A DNA stretch of 64,000 nt from positions 11,701,714 through 11,765,713 of the forward strand of contig JANAVB010016199.1 of NCBI GenBank assembly GCA_029216955.1, given 5' to 3'. The position numbers and the translations under genes were made by a program. Below, piece after piece: positions 11,385-21,911 of this stretch; position 1 is the stretch's first letter; every line of letters starts with the position of its first letter. This DNA is from Iris pallida (lineage: Eukaryota; Streptophyta; Magnoliopsida; Asparagales; Iridaceae). Under the pieces are notes generated by a model. That model was not told the origin of the DNA, did not search any database, and saw only the letters and a program-made list of their open reading frames with translations.

Positions 11385-13086
11385 AATTGGCGACTCTGCT
11401 GGGGAAAGCTGTCTTCTCCAATGAGATAGCAACAACTCAATGCGATACTTCGTCGATCGGCTTGACGAAGAAGACGATGGTTGTACAATTCGACCAATCG
11501 GCTTATGAAGAAATGCTCAAGGCGAAGGAGGGCCGCACTGCTTCCTCCGCTCTTCCTGTTGCCAAGAAGAAGGGACACTCCGTCTATGTCCCTAAGTCTT
11601 CTGCAGCAATCCGAGACGCTTCTGTCACTTCTCATGCTGACAAGAACACGTCTTCAACTTCCATGAAGTACACTTCGGCTTCTCGGAACACGGCAACAAT
11701 GGTTTCCCCTAGTCACGCTGACAAAATTGGTTCTTTAACCAAGTCAATGTGTCCAAGGAAAACCATCTCTGGACATGTCAAAGTCCCTTCTCCTTCTATT
11801 CTTACGACAGCAGTCGGCTCTTTAGCCATTGATGACTCTGAGCGTATGGCATTCAAAGGGCAGCGTACGGCAAAGGCAGCGTACAAAAGCCAACATCAGG
11901 CAGCGTACGCTGAGCCAAAGCCAGTGTATGCTAATAAAAAGGCAGCGTATGACCAGAAGTCCAAACTGAAGTCAGCGTATGCTAACAAATACAGTCCTTT
12001 GACTGTTTCTGAAAATCAAATTGGGGGTTCTCTTCCACAGAACATACAAATGATTCCCCCTCAACTTGCACATCTTGTGCCAACCAAGGTGAAAGACTCT
12101 TTAGTCAACTCCTCTACTCCTAAGGTCTTTACCTCTGGAGTTAATTTGACTAGTACTCTTACTAGATCAAACAATGGAAAACGCCTTTTGGCTAACTCCT
12201 CCAAAGATGGATTATTACCGACTCCTAGTCGGAATAATACTCATCTTCCTTCTCTCAAAATTTCTCGGTCTGAGAAAGGCAAATTACAAGTATCCAAGAC
12301 TGATATCAAAGTCAATCTCCCACGGATCTTCGTAATAAGCTTAATCAGAATCGGTTCGGTTCCACTGAGACAAGTATATTAGACCCTGATGCAGAATATG
12401 CCAAGAACTATGTGGCTCAAATTAATCAGTCTTTATACACTCAGGAACCAAGAAGACAGAAGAACAAAAGACAAGTTTCTACACAGAAACTATCTTCAAA
12501 TACTTCCCAATCTGTTCCTACAGATCTCCGAGAATATTTGCAAAATAAACAGAGAATTGACACTCCATCTGGCTATGACATTGCCCATATTCGCCATGAA
12601 AAGCATGGTTGTGACTTCCAACCTCGGGTTGTCATCCAATGTTGTTGTTCACCAAAAAGACAATCTGTTTTCGAACGGATTCAATATGAACCAATGTTGG
12701 ATGAAGATGAACCTCTTTATGCTTCTGTCAACATGACTTCCAGAAACATTGGGGGTAGCATACGGTCTGATGCTATATCAGACTCTGAAAATGGTGTTTA
12801 TCTCGGCACTCGATCCAGGACCGGAGCCTTGACCAGAGCCTCTTCTTCTTCTCATCCAAGTGGTAATCCGGAGATCACGGAAGACTTCCTTGGAGAGTCC
12901 AAATTTCCAGTATTGACTCCTGTAAAAAGCTCTGGGAAAGATACTGATTCACACAGTGATGATTCAGAACAGACTGTTTCATCATCTATTCCTCGAATGA
13001 TTACCACTTACATGGCAGAAAGTGATCATGAACCTTCGACTAGCAATGAGGCTCATGAACAGAGGATTTCTTCTTTAGAACAATAA
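11375..13086 (+). pseudogene. Element B N-terminal extension (ORF1-like) ahead of gag
   Basis: Translation would start at the ATG at 11375, inside the LTR, and run through the PBS (ENKLATLLG). The first block, VVQFDQSAYEEML, is shared with element G (VVQFDQTAYEEML). The middle is Ser/Lys-rich and holds a run of AAY/SAY words (11850-12000) encoded by AGCGTAY repeats. The frame shifts near 12320 (frame 2 to frame 1) and then reads LRNKLNQNRFGSTET and onward. It ends at TAA 13084-13086, where G has a serine codon and C also reads through. I infer that ORF1 and gag were originally one frame. Ogre elements carry an ORF1 of unknown role at this place. Function unknown. Confidence 0.75.
11387..11404 (+). 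other. Element B primer binding site
   Basis: TGGCGACTCTGCTGGGGA begins two bases after the LTR. It matches the type of PBS seen in Ogre/Tat elements, thought to pair with a tRNA-Arg 3' end; I did not check this against a tRNA. The equivalent sites in G and C read TGACGACTCTGCTAGGG and TAGCGACGCTGTTAGGG on the minus strand. Confidence 0.7.
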
Positions 13087-16000
13087 TTGCAAGCTATGGC
13101 AGATACATTGAGTGCTATGCACACTCTAATACAAGCTCAACAACAGACAGCACCACCAGTGGTATTGAATACCCCTGTTGTTTCAAACCCCGAACCCTCT
13201 ACTATTCCGGGGGTACAATCTAATGTTCCTATACAAACCACACCAAGTCACTCTGGAGCTGGGGGTGGTACATATGCTGTAGTCCCTCCTCCCAATTACA
13301 CTCTACAAGCCACAACTCCACAATCTTCGGGAGTTGTCTCTGAAGAATTGAAGAATCTCAAAACTCAATTCGAGACATTCAAACAGAAGGATGGTTTACA
13401 AAGGTTAGGCATCAAACAGCCTTATCCGATAGAATGGAAGCAGGTATCGTATCCACCAAAATACAAACCTCCGACCATCTCTTTCTATGATGGGACAACC
13501 TCTCCAAGTCAGTTCATTAATCATTTTGAAGTAATGACTGATCAATTGCAACCAAGTGACGCTCTCCTTACTCGGGTGTTCATTGGATGTCTCAAAGGAA
13601 CGTCTTATGAATGGTATAGAAGTCTCCCTGATGGGTGCATTACCTCATTTGCCGGTTTTAAGCAAATGTTTCTTGAACGATTCTACGAAGGGCTCAATGA
13701 TATGACCATGTCGGCCCTCATAAGAATCAAACAGAAGAATAATGAGACCACTGAGGAATTTATTGAGAGATTCAGAAGAGAAGCCCTCAAAATGCCTCTT
13801 GGAACTCCCGATGCTGTTACGATCGACACTTGCAAGTCGAACCTCTTACCAATTATCAGCATGTGGACAGGGTCCACTCAGTTCCAAGATTGGCCTTCAT
13901 TCATCGTCAGTGCCAAGGCTACCGAGGTCAGTGCTGAGACCTTTAAGGGTCTGGGGGTACAAATGGCTCCCAAAGAATCAAATCAGAGTGCTAGCAATAG
14001 TACTCGACCCAACAATCGCAAAGGGAAAGAAGCTCTTGAAGTCAATCTCCAAAACAGTAGTCAAGAGGTAAAGACTACCCAAGCTACTTCAGCTCCAACA
14101 AATCAACAACAGAGATCTCCTCGGCCGAAAGAAGAATATTCTTTCGATGATGACGATGTTCAGTGTATCTTTGAATGCTTACTCAAAGGTAATAAGATTC
14201 AATTGCCAGAAATTAAAAAGCCTGATGAAGCCAATAAGACAGATCATCCAAAATACTGTCCATATCATAGAATGCTGGGTCATACAATCCGGTCTTGCTA
14301 TGTATTAAAAGGGAAGATTCAAGAGATGATTAAATCAGGAGCTGTGACATTAACACCCAAAGACAAAACAGTCACAGCAAATATAATTTCAATGCAGTTC
14401 GGTGACTGGCCTCCCTTAAAGGTGGAAAGTGGGATTGTTCCTATCCCCAAAGCAACTCTCGAAGTTGTAAACATCCCACCAGCACAGAATGACGGACTTG
14501 TTCCTGTCACAACTAAGAAGGGAGAGATCATGTGGATTCATCCGGATTTAATGACGGAGTTTGAAACGTCTTCCTCTTTTCCTCGGAAGATTTCCTCATC
14601 TAAAAAGAAGTTCGGGAAGACTAAGTCATGCAATGTGACTTCTAGTTTCACACCCGATTTTTATCTAACCTCTACTTTCATCTCAGCAGGAAATTCACTC
14701 TCTATGAAGATAAAATCTGTACCTCAAATTGAAGATAGGTACAAACCTGCTTTTTATTTATACAGTTCACAATCTCGTGAATTGATGGCGAAGATGGGTT
14801 ATGATTTAGCCACTGCCCCAGGTTTGAACTCAGGCAAGGGACTCCGAGCACCTTTGGCCATCACCATGAGACATAATCAATCTCGTGTTGGCCTTGGTTT
14901 CTGGAATGAAGATTTCATCAAACATAAAAGAACCAAGAGCAAAATAAAGAATTGCAGCATGGTTTCCATAGACCTTGAACCAGAATCTGAAGTTGAAGTT
15001 CATGCTGGAACTCGGTCAGGAAAAGTATATTTGAAAGATTATGCTGAAGTTCCTGAAGAAATTTCTGACGTTCCTCCGGCTACAGCTTCAACTCCAGTCT
15101 CTACTGAAGAGCCTTTAAATATTCCTGTTGAGACAGTTCCTTCTAAACCAACAGCAGCTGACAAAGGCAAACAACAAGTCCGTTTCGACAAACCATTGAA
15201 GAAGTCATCTCCTACAGGACTTGAAAAGCCTTATAATTTTGATATATTGGCTCAACTAGCCAATACACCAGCTAAATTGTCAATCTTCGAGCTCTTACGT
15301 CTCTCTAAAGAGACTCGAGAAACTTTAAGTGAAGCACTGCTGCAAGCAGAAACCTGCTTAACTCTTCTCAAGAAGTTGGAAACAGAACCTGTTTCTCATT
15401 GCCATAATGTATTGGAATTTATTCCAAACATTACCTTTACGCAGGACGATATGCTGCTAGAGGATAATCGACATGACCGTCCGTTATATCATACAGGATA
15501 TATTGATTCTATGAAGGTTGATCGTTTATTGATTGATCCAGGATCCGCTCTTAGTATTATGCCAAAGGCTATGTTAGATGCATTGAAGATACCTGTACAT
15601 AGCCTCTCCAGCACTATCACTACCATCTTGGGATTCAATCAAGGAAAAAGTGAGCCTTTAGGCAAGATTCGCCTTAAATTTCAAATAGGCGATCTTCGTA
15701 CTAAGGTTACTTTTTACATCATCGACAATCATGGTTGCTCATATAATGCTCTATTAGGAAGACCATTCTTGCATGAACATAATGTCGTTCCTTCAACCCT
15801 TCATCAGTGCTTCAAATATGTTGATGATAATGGAGAGGTTCAAAAAGAAGTGGCAGATCTTTACCCATTCAAAGGAGTCGAAGCTTACTTCAATGACGCT
15901 CGCATATACAAAGATGAATACTCGAAAGTCTTGCAAGCTATGGATAATGAAGATGAGACATCCAAAGTTGACACTTTTGTTATTCCTGTAAAAGGGCGTA

Positions 16001-16782
16001 TCACTCCTCCGCAGTCTGTTAGATCATCCGAAGAAGGCTCACTGATAATTCCGGTCAGTAGACATACTACTTCATCATCTGCCCAGGGCTCACTGATAAT
16101 TCCTGTCAGTGGATGCACTACTGCACCATCTTCCCAAGCTTCACAAAGTTCGCTGATCATTCCTGTCAGTGGACTCATCACTCCCCCTCCATCTTCTCAG
16201 GCTAGATCAGATACTCTAGTCATTCCAGTCAGTGGACGCATTACTTATCCACGGTCTTCTTCAAGGGAGCTCACCTCTTCTGAGCCTTTTGTTATCGATC
16301 TTAATCGAAACAAAAATTCTAACTGTTCTTCTTCTTCCCCCTTTGTCATTAATCTGACTAAGTCTGATAAGGCTCAGCCTTCTGTTGTAAATACAGCATC
16401 TAGTATTAATGAAGCATCTCCTTTGCAGTATATTGATGTTTGTGGTTATGTACAAAGTTATTTACAATTGCTAAATAGCTTAGAGCCACTAACTATAGGG
16501 GTTGTACAAGCTCTTCATACAGACGTATCATTAGACTCTATACAGAAATCATACTTTGTGGTCCCCAGTCGAAAGAAGGGAGAAAATCCAATATTTTTCT
16601 ATAAAGGACCTCAGAATCCTCCTAACTTGGAAGAAGATGACATAAACGATGATACTGGAAGGTTACAACTGCGTCGCTACAGTCAACAATCCAAAAATAT
16701 CATCAAAAATATGGGTTATGACTTTAGAACCAGTCTCAATAATGGGAAAGGAAGAAGAATGCCTGTTCGAATTCCTCCTTAA
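13087..16782 (+). CDS. Element B gag-protease with two G-patch motifs
   Basis: The open stretch continues the preceding frame after its stop. In order: a Gln-rich helix; the Retrotrans_gag capsid region (NHFEVMTDQL through ERFRREALKMP, about 13510-13800); a CHHC finger (CPYHRMLGHTIRSC, 14257-14298); a G-patch (MGYDLATAPGLNSGKG, about 14795-14905); a linker (LEKPYNFDILAQLANTPA); an aspartic protease with active site LIDPGSA (about 15530) and LLGRPF; then five degenerate repeats of IIPVSG type (15979-16230); and a second G-patch (MGYDFRTSLNNGKG, about 16711). The frame ends at TAA 16780-16782; the next frame continues KYGRTKCGLGYIAP, showing a 1-nt shift. The protein would package RNA and cleave the polyprotein. 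Confidence 0.88.
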   Translation: MQAMADTLSAMHTLIQAQQQTAPPVVLNTPVVSNPEPSTIPGVQSNVPIQTTPSHSGAGGGTYAVVPPPNYTLQATTPQSSGVVSEELKNLKTQFETFKQKDGLQRLGIKQPYPIEWKQVSYPPKYKPPTISFYDGTTSPSQFINHFEVMTDQLQPSDALLTRVFIGCLKGTSYEWYRSLPDGCITSFAGFKQMFLERFYEGLNDMTMSALIRIKQKNNETTEEFIERFRREALKMPLGTPDAVTIDTCKSNLLPIISMWTGSTQFQDWPSFIVSAKATEVSAETFKGLGVQMAPKESNQSASNSTRPNNRKGKEALEVNLQNSSQEVKTTQATSAPTNQQQRSPRPKEEYSFDDDDVQCIFECLLKGNKIQLPEIKKPDEANKTDHPKYCPYHRMLGHTIRSCYVLKGKIQEMIKSGAVTLTPKDKTVTANIISMQFGDWPPLKVESGIVPIPKATLEVVNIPPAQNDGLVPVTTKKGEIMWIHPDLMTEFETSSSFPRKISSSKKKFGKTKSCNVTSSFTPDFYLTSTFISAGNSLSMKIKSVPQIEDRYKPAFYLYSSQSRELMAKMGYDLATAPGLNSGKGLRAPLAITMRHNQSRVGLGFWNEDFIKHKRTKSKIKNCSMVSIDLEPESEVEVHAGTRSGKVYLKDYAEVPEEISDVPPATASTPVSTEEPLNIPVETVPSKPTAADKGKQQVRFDKPLKKSSPTGLEKPYNFDILAQLANTPAKLSIFELLRLSKETRETLSEALLQAETCLTLLKKLETEPVSHCHNVLEFIPNITFTQDDMLLEDNRHDRPLYHTGYIDSMKVDRLLIDPGSALSIMPKAMLDALKIPVHSLSSTITTILGFNQGKSEPLGKIRLKFQIGDLRTKVTFYIIDNHGCSYNALLGRPFLHEHNVVPSTLHQCFKYVDDNGEVQKEVADLYPFKGVEAYFNDARIYKDEYSKVLQAMDNEDETSKVDTFVIPVKGRITPPQSVRSSEEGSLIIPVSRHTTSSSAQGSLIIPVSGCTTAPSSQASQSSLIIPVSGLITPPPSSQARSDTLVIPVSGRITYPRSSSRELTSSEPFVIDLNRNKNSNCSSSSPFVINLTKSDKAQPSVVNTASSINEASPLQYIDVCGYVQSYLQLLNSLEPLTIGVVQALHTDVSLDSIQKSYFVVPSRKKGENPIFFYKGPQNPPNLEEDDINDDTGRLQLRRYSQQSKNIIKNMGYDFRTSLNNGKGRRMPVRIPP

Positions 16783-17351
16783 AATACGGAAGGACAAAAT
16801 GTGGTTTAGGTTACATTGCTCCTACTTCCTTTATCAACATAGTCCATGAAGAGTCAAAATTCAATAAAGACGAACAATCTGAAGATGAACGATCTGAGTC
16901 TTCTGATTCTCTCTCTTGGGATTCTGACACGAGTATTGGCGATCTTCATCGCTCTATTTTATCCATCAATATGGTCTCTGTTGATGGCCCACAAGAAAAT
17001 GATGAAGATGAGGATGATTTTGAAATATCACCCGAATCAGAATAATGGGCTCAAAGATTAGATGATCAATGGGAATTCAGGTTCGAGCAGAGGGAACCTC
17101 CTACCGAAGATAAACTGATCCAAATTGATGTTGGTGAAGAAGGTTCTCCTAAACCAATATTCATCAGTGAAAGTCTTTCAGAAACAGATAAGCAAGACAT
17201 GATCAAGCTTATTCGTGATTATATCGATGTCTTCGCCTGGAGCTACGAGGATATGCCAGGACTAGATCCGAAGATCGCAATGCACAAGCTTAATATTATG
17301 CCAAATGCTAAACCGGTCAAACAGCAACAGCGATGATTTCGTCCAGACATT
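16783..17351 (+). pseudogene. Element B protease-RT linker with frameshift and two stops
   Basis: In the third frame this segment reads on from the second G-patch, through an acidic Ser/Asp/Glu-rich stretch, to FAWSYEDMPGLDP and NAKPVKQQQR, the conserved entry to Tat RT. A TAA at 17043-17045 and a TGA at 17334-17336 interrupt it where element G has sense codons (G reads NDPWAQQ and QRHFR at these places). G is open throughout this stretch, so there is no sign of the Ogre-type intron. Confidence 0.8.
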
Positions 17352-19379
17352 ATGGATGCAATTGAAGCTGAAGTCAACAAGCTTATGGCTTTCGGATTTA
17401 TCAGAGAGGAACAACATCCTGACTGGGTGGCTAATATTGTTCCTGTCCTTAAAAAGACTGGCAAGATCCGAGTCTGTATAGACTTTCGCAATCTCAATGC
17501 AGCTTGTCCTAAAGACGAGTTTCCTCTTCCAATTACTGATGTCATGATCGACAATACATGTGGTTTCGAACGAATGTCATTTATGGATGGGTATTCGGGA
17601 TACAACCAGATCAAAATGTTTCCAGATGATGAAAAACACACTTCCTTCAGAACGCCGATCGGTACATACTGTTATACAGTGATGCCGTTTGGTCTCAAGA
17701 ATGCAGGAGCAACATATCAGCGAGCAATGAGCACTATATTTTGCGAACATCTCCGAAAAATAGTCGAATGCTATGTTGATGATATTGCAGTCAAAAGTCG
17801 ACGAAAGGAGGATCATATCCAAGATTTGAAGACTATCTTTGATTTAATGCGTCAGCATCAACTTAAAATGAACCCTACTAAGTCCTTCCTGGGCGTCTTT
17901 AGTGGTAAATTTCTCGGCTTCGTCATTACCGCTAAAGGTATACACGTGGATCCCGAGAAGATCAAAGCCATCCAAGAGATGCGTCCTCCACGCACCTTAA
18001 AAGAGCTACGAGGATTTCAAGGAAGAATTGCTTATATCAGGAGATTCATTTCCAACTTATCAGGACGCTGCAGACCATTCCAAAAACTTCTGAAGAAAGG
18101 TGTATCTTTCATCTGGAACGAAGAATGTCAAAAAGCATTTGATGACATCAAACAGTACCTCATGAACCCTCCAGTTTTGGTACCTCCCGTCTCGGGAATA
18201 CCATTTCTTCTATATGTTCGAGCTATGGATCATTCTCTTGGTGCATTACTCGCCCAGAAAAATAAAGATGGTCATGAACAGGCCATTTATTATCTCAGTC
18301 GCACAATGACGGGTGCTGAACCGCGTTATTCTCCAATCGAGAAAGAATGCCTAGCATTAATGTTTGCTGTTCAGAAGACGCGACATTATATTATCGGTCA
18401 AACGATTCATGTCATTTCCAGAGTGAATCCCATCAGGATTATGATGAAGAAACCTGGTATTCTCAACTCCAGACTAGCTAATTGGGGAATCTTGTTAGCC
18501 CAATATGACATGCATTATATTCCTCAGAAGTCAGTTAAAGGACAGGCTCTTGCTGATTTTTTAGCAGCTCATGCAGTCCCAGAAGATTCTAAATTATATG
18601 ATGAGATTCCCGATGAAGTTCTGGATTCAAATATGGTTTCTAAAGAAGTTCCTACCTGGCGTCTATTCTTTGATGGAGCATCTAGAATAGGTCCTAACGG
18701 CAATATTGTCGCCGGAGTTGGAATTGTTCTTGTATCCCCAGAGGGATTAACTATTCAGAGGGCTTATTCTCTAGATCAATCATGTTCAAATAATGTTGCA
18801 GAATACAATGCGTTGCTCATTGGTCTTCAACTCGCTAAACATCTGGATGTTCAATATTTAGAAGTTTATGGAGACTCTAAGCTTATCATCAATCAGATCA
18901 AAGGAACGTATGAAGTTCGTCATCAAGATTTGATACCTTATCATCGAATAGCACTCTCTATGGCCTCCTCCTTTGAAGGTTTCTTTATTGAACATGTTCG
19001 ACGAGTCTATAATGCAGAAGCTGATGCTTTGGCTAATCTTGCTGCTGTATTAGCCATACCAATCAGACGTCAGCAAGTGATAGTGGTTTATAACCGAGAA
19101 CTATTCTGCGTTGAAAATAATCTGGCTTTAGCTTTTTCCCATAATCCAGACGAAGATTCTCTCAACTTTGATGCTGAATTAAAGTTTGACAAAATGTCCT
19201 TGTCTTCTTCCAATTTTACTATGAAATATGTCTTTTCCAACAAAATAAACACCGTAACTGAAGACTGGAGACGTCCGTTTCTGGACTTTGTGTTGTATGA
19301 CATACTTCCTGATAACCCGAGTGAAGCAGCATCTATCCGGCACCGGTCTCTCAGATTCTATTATAATCATACTACGTAG
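17352..19379 (+). CDS. Element B reverse transcriptase, RNase H and archaeal-type RNase H
   Basis: One open frame covers the RT palm (FMDGYSGYNQI, MPFGLKNAGATYQRAM, YVDDIAVKS at about 17772-17800), the RT connection (RGFQGRIAYIRRFIS), the gypsy RNase H (about 18215-18570, with SLGALLAQ and YSPIEKECLAL), and a second RNase H (about 18650-19060) with FFDGAS, NVAEYNALL, VYGDSKL and AEADALANLA, supplying the D-E-D-D residues. The second RNase H is diagnostic of the Tat lineage. The frame begins inside the polyprotein (previous stop 17334-17336) and ends at TAG 19377-19379. The same frame reads on into integrase, so this is a nonsense mutation. Confidence 0.92.
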   Translation: MDAIEAEVNKLMAFGFIREEQHPDWVANIVPVLKKTGKIRVCIDFRNLNAACPKDEFPLPITDVMIDNTCGFERMSFMDGYSGYNQIKMFPDDEKHTSFRTPIGTYCYTVMPFGLKNAGATYQRAMSTIFCEHLRKIVECYVDDIAVKSRRKEDHIQDLKTIFDLMRQHQLKMNPTKSFLGVFSGKFLGFVITAKGIHVDPEKIKAIQEMRPPRTLKELRGFQGRIAYIRRFISNLSGRCRPFQKLLKKGVSFIWNEECQKAFDDIKQYLMNPPVLVPPVSGIPFLLYVRAMDHSLGALLAQKNKDGHEQAIYYLSRTMTGAEPRYSPIEKECLALMFAVQKTRHYIIGQTIHVISRVNPIRIMMKKPGILNSRLANWGILLAQYDMHYIPQKSVKGQALADFLAAHAVPEDSKLYDEIPDEVLDSNMVSKEVPTWRLFFDGASRIGPNGNIVAGVGIVLVSPEGLTIQRAYSLDQSCSNNVAEYNALLIGLQLAKHLDVQYLEVYGDSKLIINQIKGTYEVRHQDLIPYHRIALSMASSFEGFFIEHVRRVYNAEADALANLAAVLAIPIRRQQVIVVYNRELFCVENNLALAFSHNPDEDSLNFDAELKFDKMSLSSSNFTMKYVFSNKINTVTEDWRRPFLDFVLYDILPDNPSEAASIRHRSLRFYYNHTT

Positions 19380-20523
19380 ACACTATATCGTCGAGCCTAT
19401 GATGGTCTTCTTCTTCGATGCATCGCTGGTGAAGAAGCACAACAGATAATCCGTGAAGCACATGATGGCGTCTGCGGAGCTCACCAGCCAGGTCCAAAAC
19501 TTCAAGATCGTATCCGACGTATGGGTTATTATTGGCCCACGATGGTAGCTGATACTATTCAATATGCTCGGAAATGTAAAGCCTGTCAAATTCATGCAGA
19601 CTTTATCCATCAACCATCGGAGTTCTTACACCCAACAGCGGTATCATGGCCCTTTAAAGCTTGGGGCATGGACGTCATCGGTCCTATCAATCCACCATCA
19701 TCAAAAGGACATCGGTTTATTCTAGCAGTAACTGATTACTTTTCTAAATGGGCTGAAGCAATCCCATTATCTGAAGTCAAGACTTCTAATGTTATCAACT
19801 TTGTCAAACATCATGTCATCTATCGATTTGGTGTTCTTCGGCGTATTATCCATGATAATGGACCACAGTTCATCAGCCAGAAATTTACTCGATTCTGTGA
19901 TGATCATCGGATTAATAATCTGGCTTCTACAGCATATAATCCAGCAGCCAATGGACTAGCAGAGGCTTTCAACAAAACAATCATCAAACTCTTGAAAAAG
20001 TTCGTTTCTTCCAATAAACGTAACTGGAGTGAGAAGCTTGGTGAATGTTTATGGGCTTATCGCACCACAGTTCGCAATGCGACCGGATGTACACCTTTCT
20101 CTTTGGTATATGGGTGTGAAGCTGTTCTTCCCCTCGAGATACAAATTCCTTCTTTGAGAGTTGCAATCTCCAATGAATTTACAACAGAGAATAATGATCG
20201 TCTTCGACTTCAAGAGTTGGAAGCTCTAGATGAAAAGCGATTGTATGCGCAACAAAATATCGAGCTATATCAAGCCCGAATCTCAAAAGCTTTTAATCGG
20301 AAAGTCAAAGTCAGAACATATCAAAAGGGAGAATTGGTCCTTACTGTCAGACGTCCGATGACCATGACACATATGAGCAAAGGCAAATTTGACGCGAAAT
20401 GGGAAGGCCCATTCGTAGTAAACAAAGTCTTCTCTAATGGAGCATATCAGCTTGCCTCTATGGACGGAAAAGTCACGATGATGCCTATCAATGGCAAATT
20501 CTTAAAGAAATATTATGTATAAA
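19380..20523 (+). CDS. Element B integrase
   Basis: In frame with the RT segment after one stop, the sequence reads RAYDGLLLRC, then the HHCC zinc module (AHDG, AHQ, KCKACQIH), the catalytic core with D in WGMDVIGP (about 19662-19685), D in IIHDNGPQF (about 19845) and E in LAEAFNKT (about 19960), and a C-terminal GPFVV domain ending KKYYV. It would join the cDNA to the host chromosome. All three acidic residues are present. There is no chromodomain, as usual for Tat. The stop is at 20521-20523. Confidence 0.92.
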
Positions 20524-20900
20524 TAATATTTTCATTACTCCCCAGCAAGTGTAAAATCAAAAATTTATTCTTCTCTACAAAAGCTATTTCGATGTCATTA
20601 TCCCCAGCGGAAACTGATATTCTACCATGTATCATTTTCCCAGAGAATTTGATATTTTGTCTTATTAGATTCCCAGTGGATTTAATAAAGATCTTGTATA
20701 GAAAATCATGTCCATATCACCTCTAAATTTTCTATCTCAGTATGTACCATATTCTATGAAAATGATATCTTGTCCTTTTGATTTCTGGGTCTAAAGATCA
20801 GTGAATAAAGGCAAAATAATATAAAGCAGGAAGGATACATCATAAACAAAGTTTCCTTAAACAGAGTTTATTTGAGACAAATTCTTCAAGAAGTACATCA

Positions 20901-21197
20901 TCATGGAAGATCACTGGTATCCCTTTCGTACTTGGGACGAGGACCACATACATAATTAGAAAAAGAATTGAATACATTATTTCCTGACCGCACCAAGAAC
21001 TGACAGGCAGCCAGCCTCATTGCTTCTTCTTCTTCGGTTTCTCCTTGTTCGACCAGGAAATCCAAGATATCTTTCGGCAGCTTGGGAGCAGACGAGCTTT
21101 CGCCCGTCTCCTTCTTTTGTGGAGTCGAGTGCTCTTTAGCATTTTCGTCGACTTTGGAGACGACTTCGGTTTTCTTCGTGTTCTCTTCGGAAGACAT
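20901..21197 (-). CDS. Antisense gene 3 of element B, 98 aa, unknown function
   Basis: This minus-strand frame starts at an ATG in good context (AAAATGTCT). It encodes a hydrophilic Lys/Glu/Ser-rich N-terminal half (MSSEENTKKTEVV) followed by a helical part (LPKDILDFLVEQ, EEEEAMRLAACQFL). A TATAAATA on the same strand lies 50 nt upstream (21247-21254), and an AATAAA lies about 30 nt past the stop (20867-20872), so it has a full pol II gene layout. It is downstream of, and opposite to, integrase. Antisense frames are known in some Tat elements such as Grande; I do not recognise a domain. Confidence 0.6.
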   Translation of the reverse strand: MSSEENTKKTEVVSKVDENAKEHSTPQKKETGESSSAPKLPKDILDFLVEQGETEEEEAMRLAACQFLVRSGNNVFNSFSNYVCGPRPKYERDTSDLP

Positions 21198-21246
21198 TTT
21201 GAATAAAGGAGAATAATGTGTGATCCTTCTACTCAAAGAGATGCTC

Positions 21247-21254
21247 TATTTATA
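21247..21254 (-). promoter_or_regulatory. TATA box of antisense gene 3
   Basis: TATAAATA on the minus strand sits 50 nt ahead of the ATG, in AT-moderate sequence with no ATG in between. Confidence 0.55.
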
Positions 21255-21911
21255 GGCATATATTTGCCAGAATTAAAGGAACGTGTCTTTTTTCGATATT
21301 CATTCATTAATACTTGACGGTTCATCCGTACATTTATTATATTCATCCGATGGTTCGTCTGTTCATAATCTTCTATCGATTGGAATTCGTTATCTTTCAC
21401 ATTTTTATAACCTTTGACCTCTGTAGAAATACAAATCTGACTTTCTTTTTTTTGAGTCTTTACATCCTATCACGTCCATATTACCTCTGATGGTATTGTA
21501 CACTCTAAAAAAAAATCAAGATTTCTATTTATCATGTTCTTTTTACATCCAGAGAGATACAAAATCACTTCAGATAAAGAAGATTTATCATTTCCATTAT
21601 CATATTTTCATAAAAAGTCTATTACATTTCTTAGACTTTCCTACAAATCTTAATGGAAATCTATTACAAATCTTGGATTTTCATTCTATGTACAACTGAG
21701 ATCTATTTCTTCTTGGGTCTTCTCTGGCAATCTCGTTGTTTGTGGCAATTCCTGGGTGTCCAGCAGAAATCAAACTCTGGTCTTATCTCTCAGACGAGAG
21801 GAGAACCACAGAGTATGGCAACACGATGGCGTGTTGCTGCCAATACAGCGCATGGAGGAACGGCGGCACCTCAAGCAGATAGGAATGTATCCAAACCTTG
21901 GGATACAATTC

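Noticed and set aside
13683..16455. Minus-strand frames inside gag-protease of element B
   Set aside because: Shadows of the long sense frame; no TATA or splice support as seen for the 3' antisense genes.
16783..17351. Ogre-type intron between protease and RT
   Set aside because: G is open through the same stretch, and B's breaks are point changes and a 1-nt shift, so no intron is needed.
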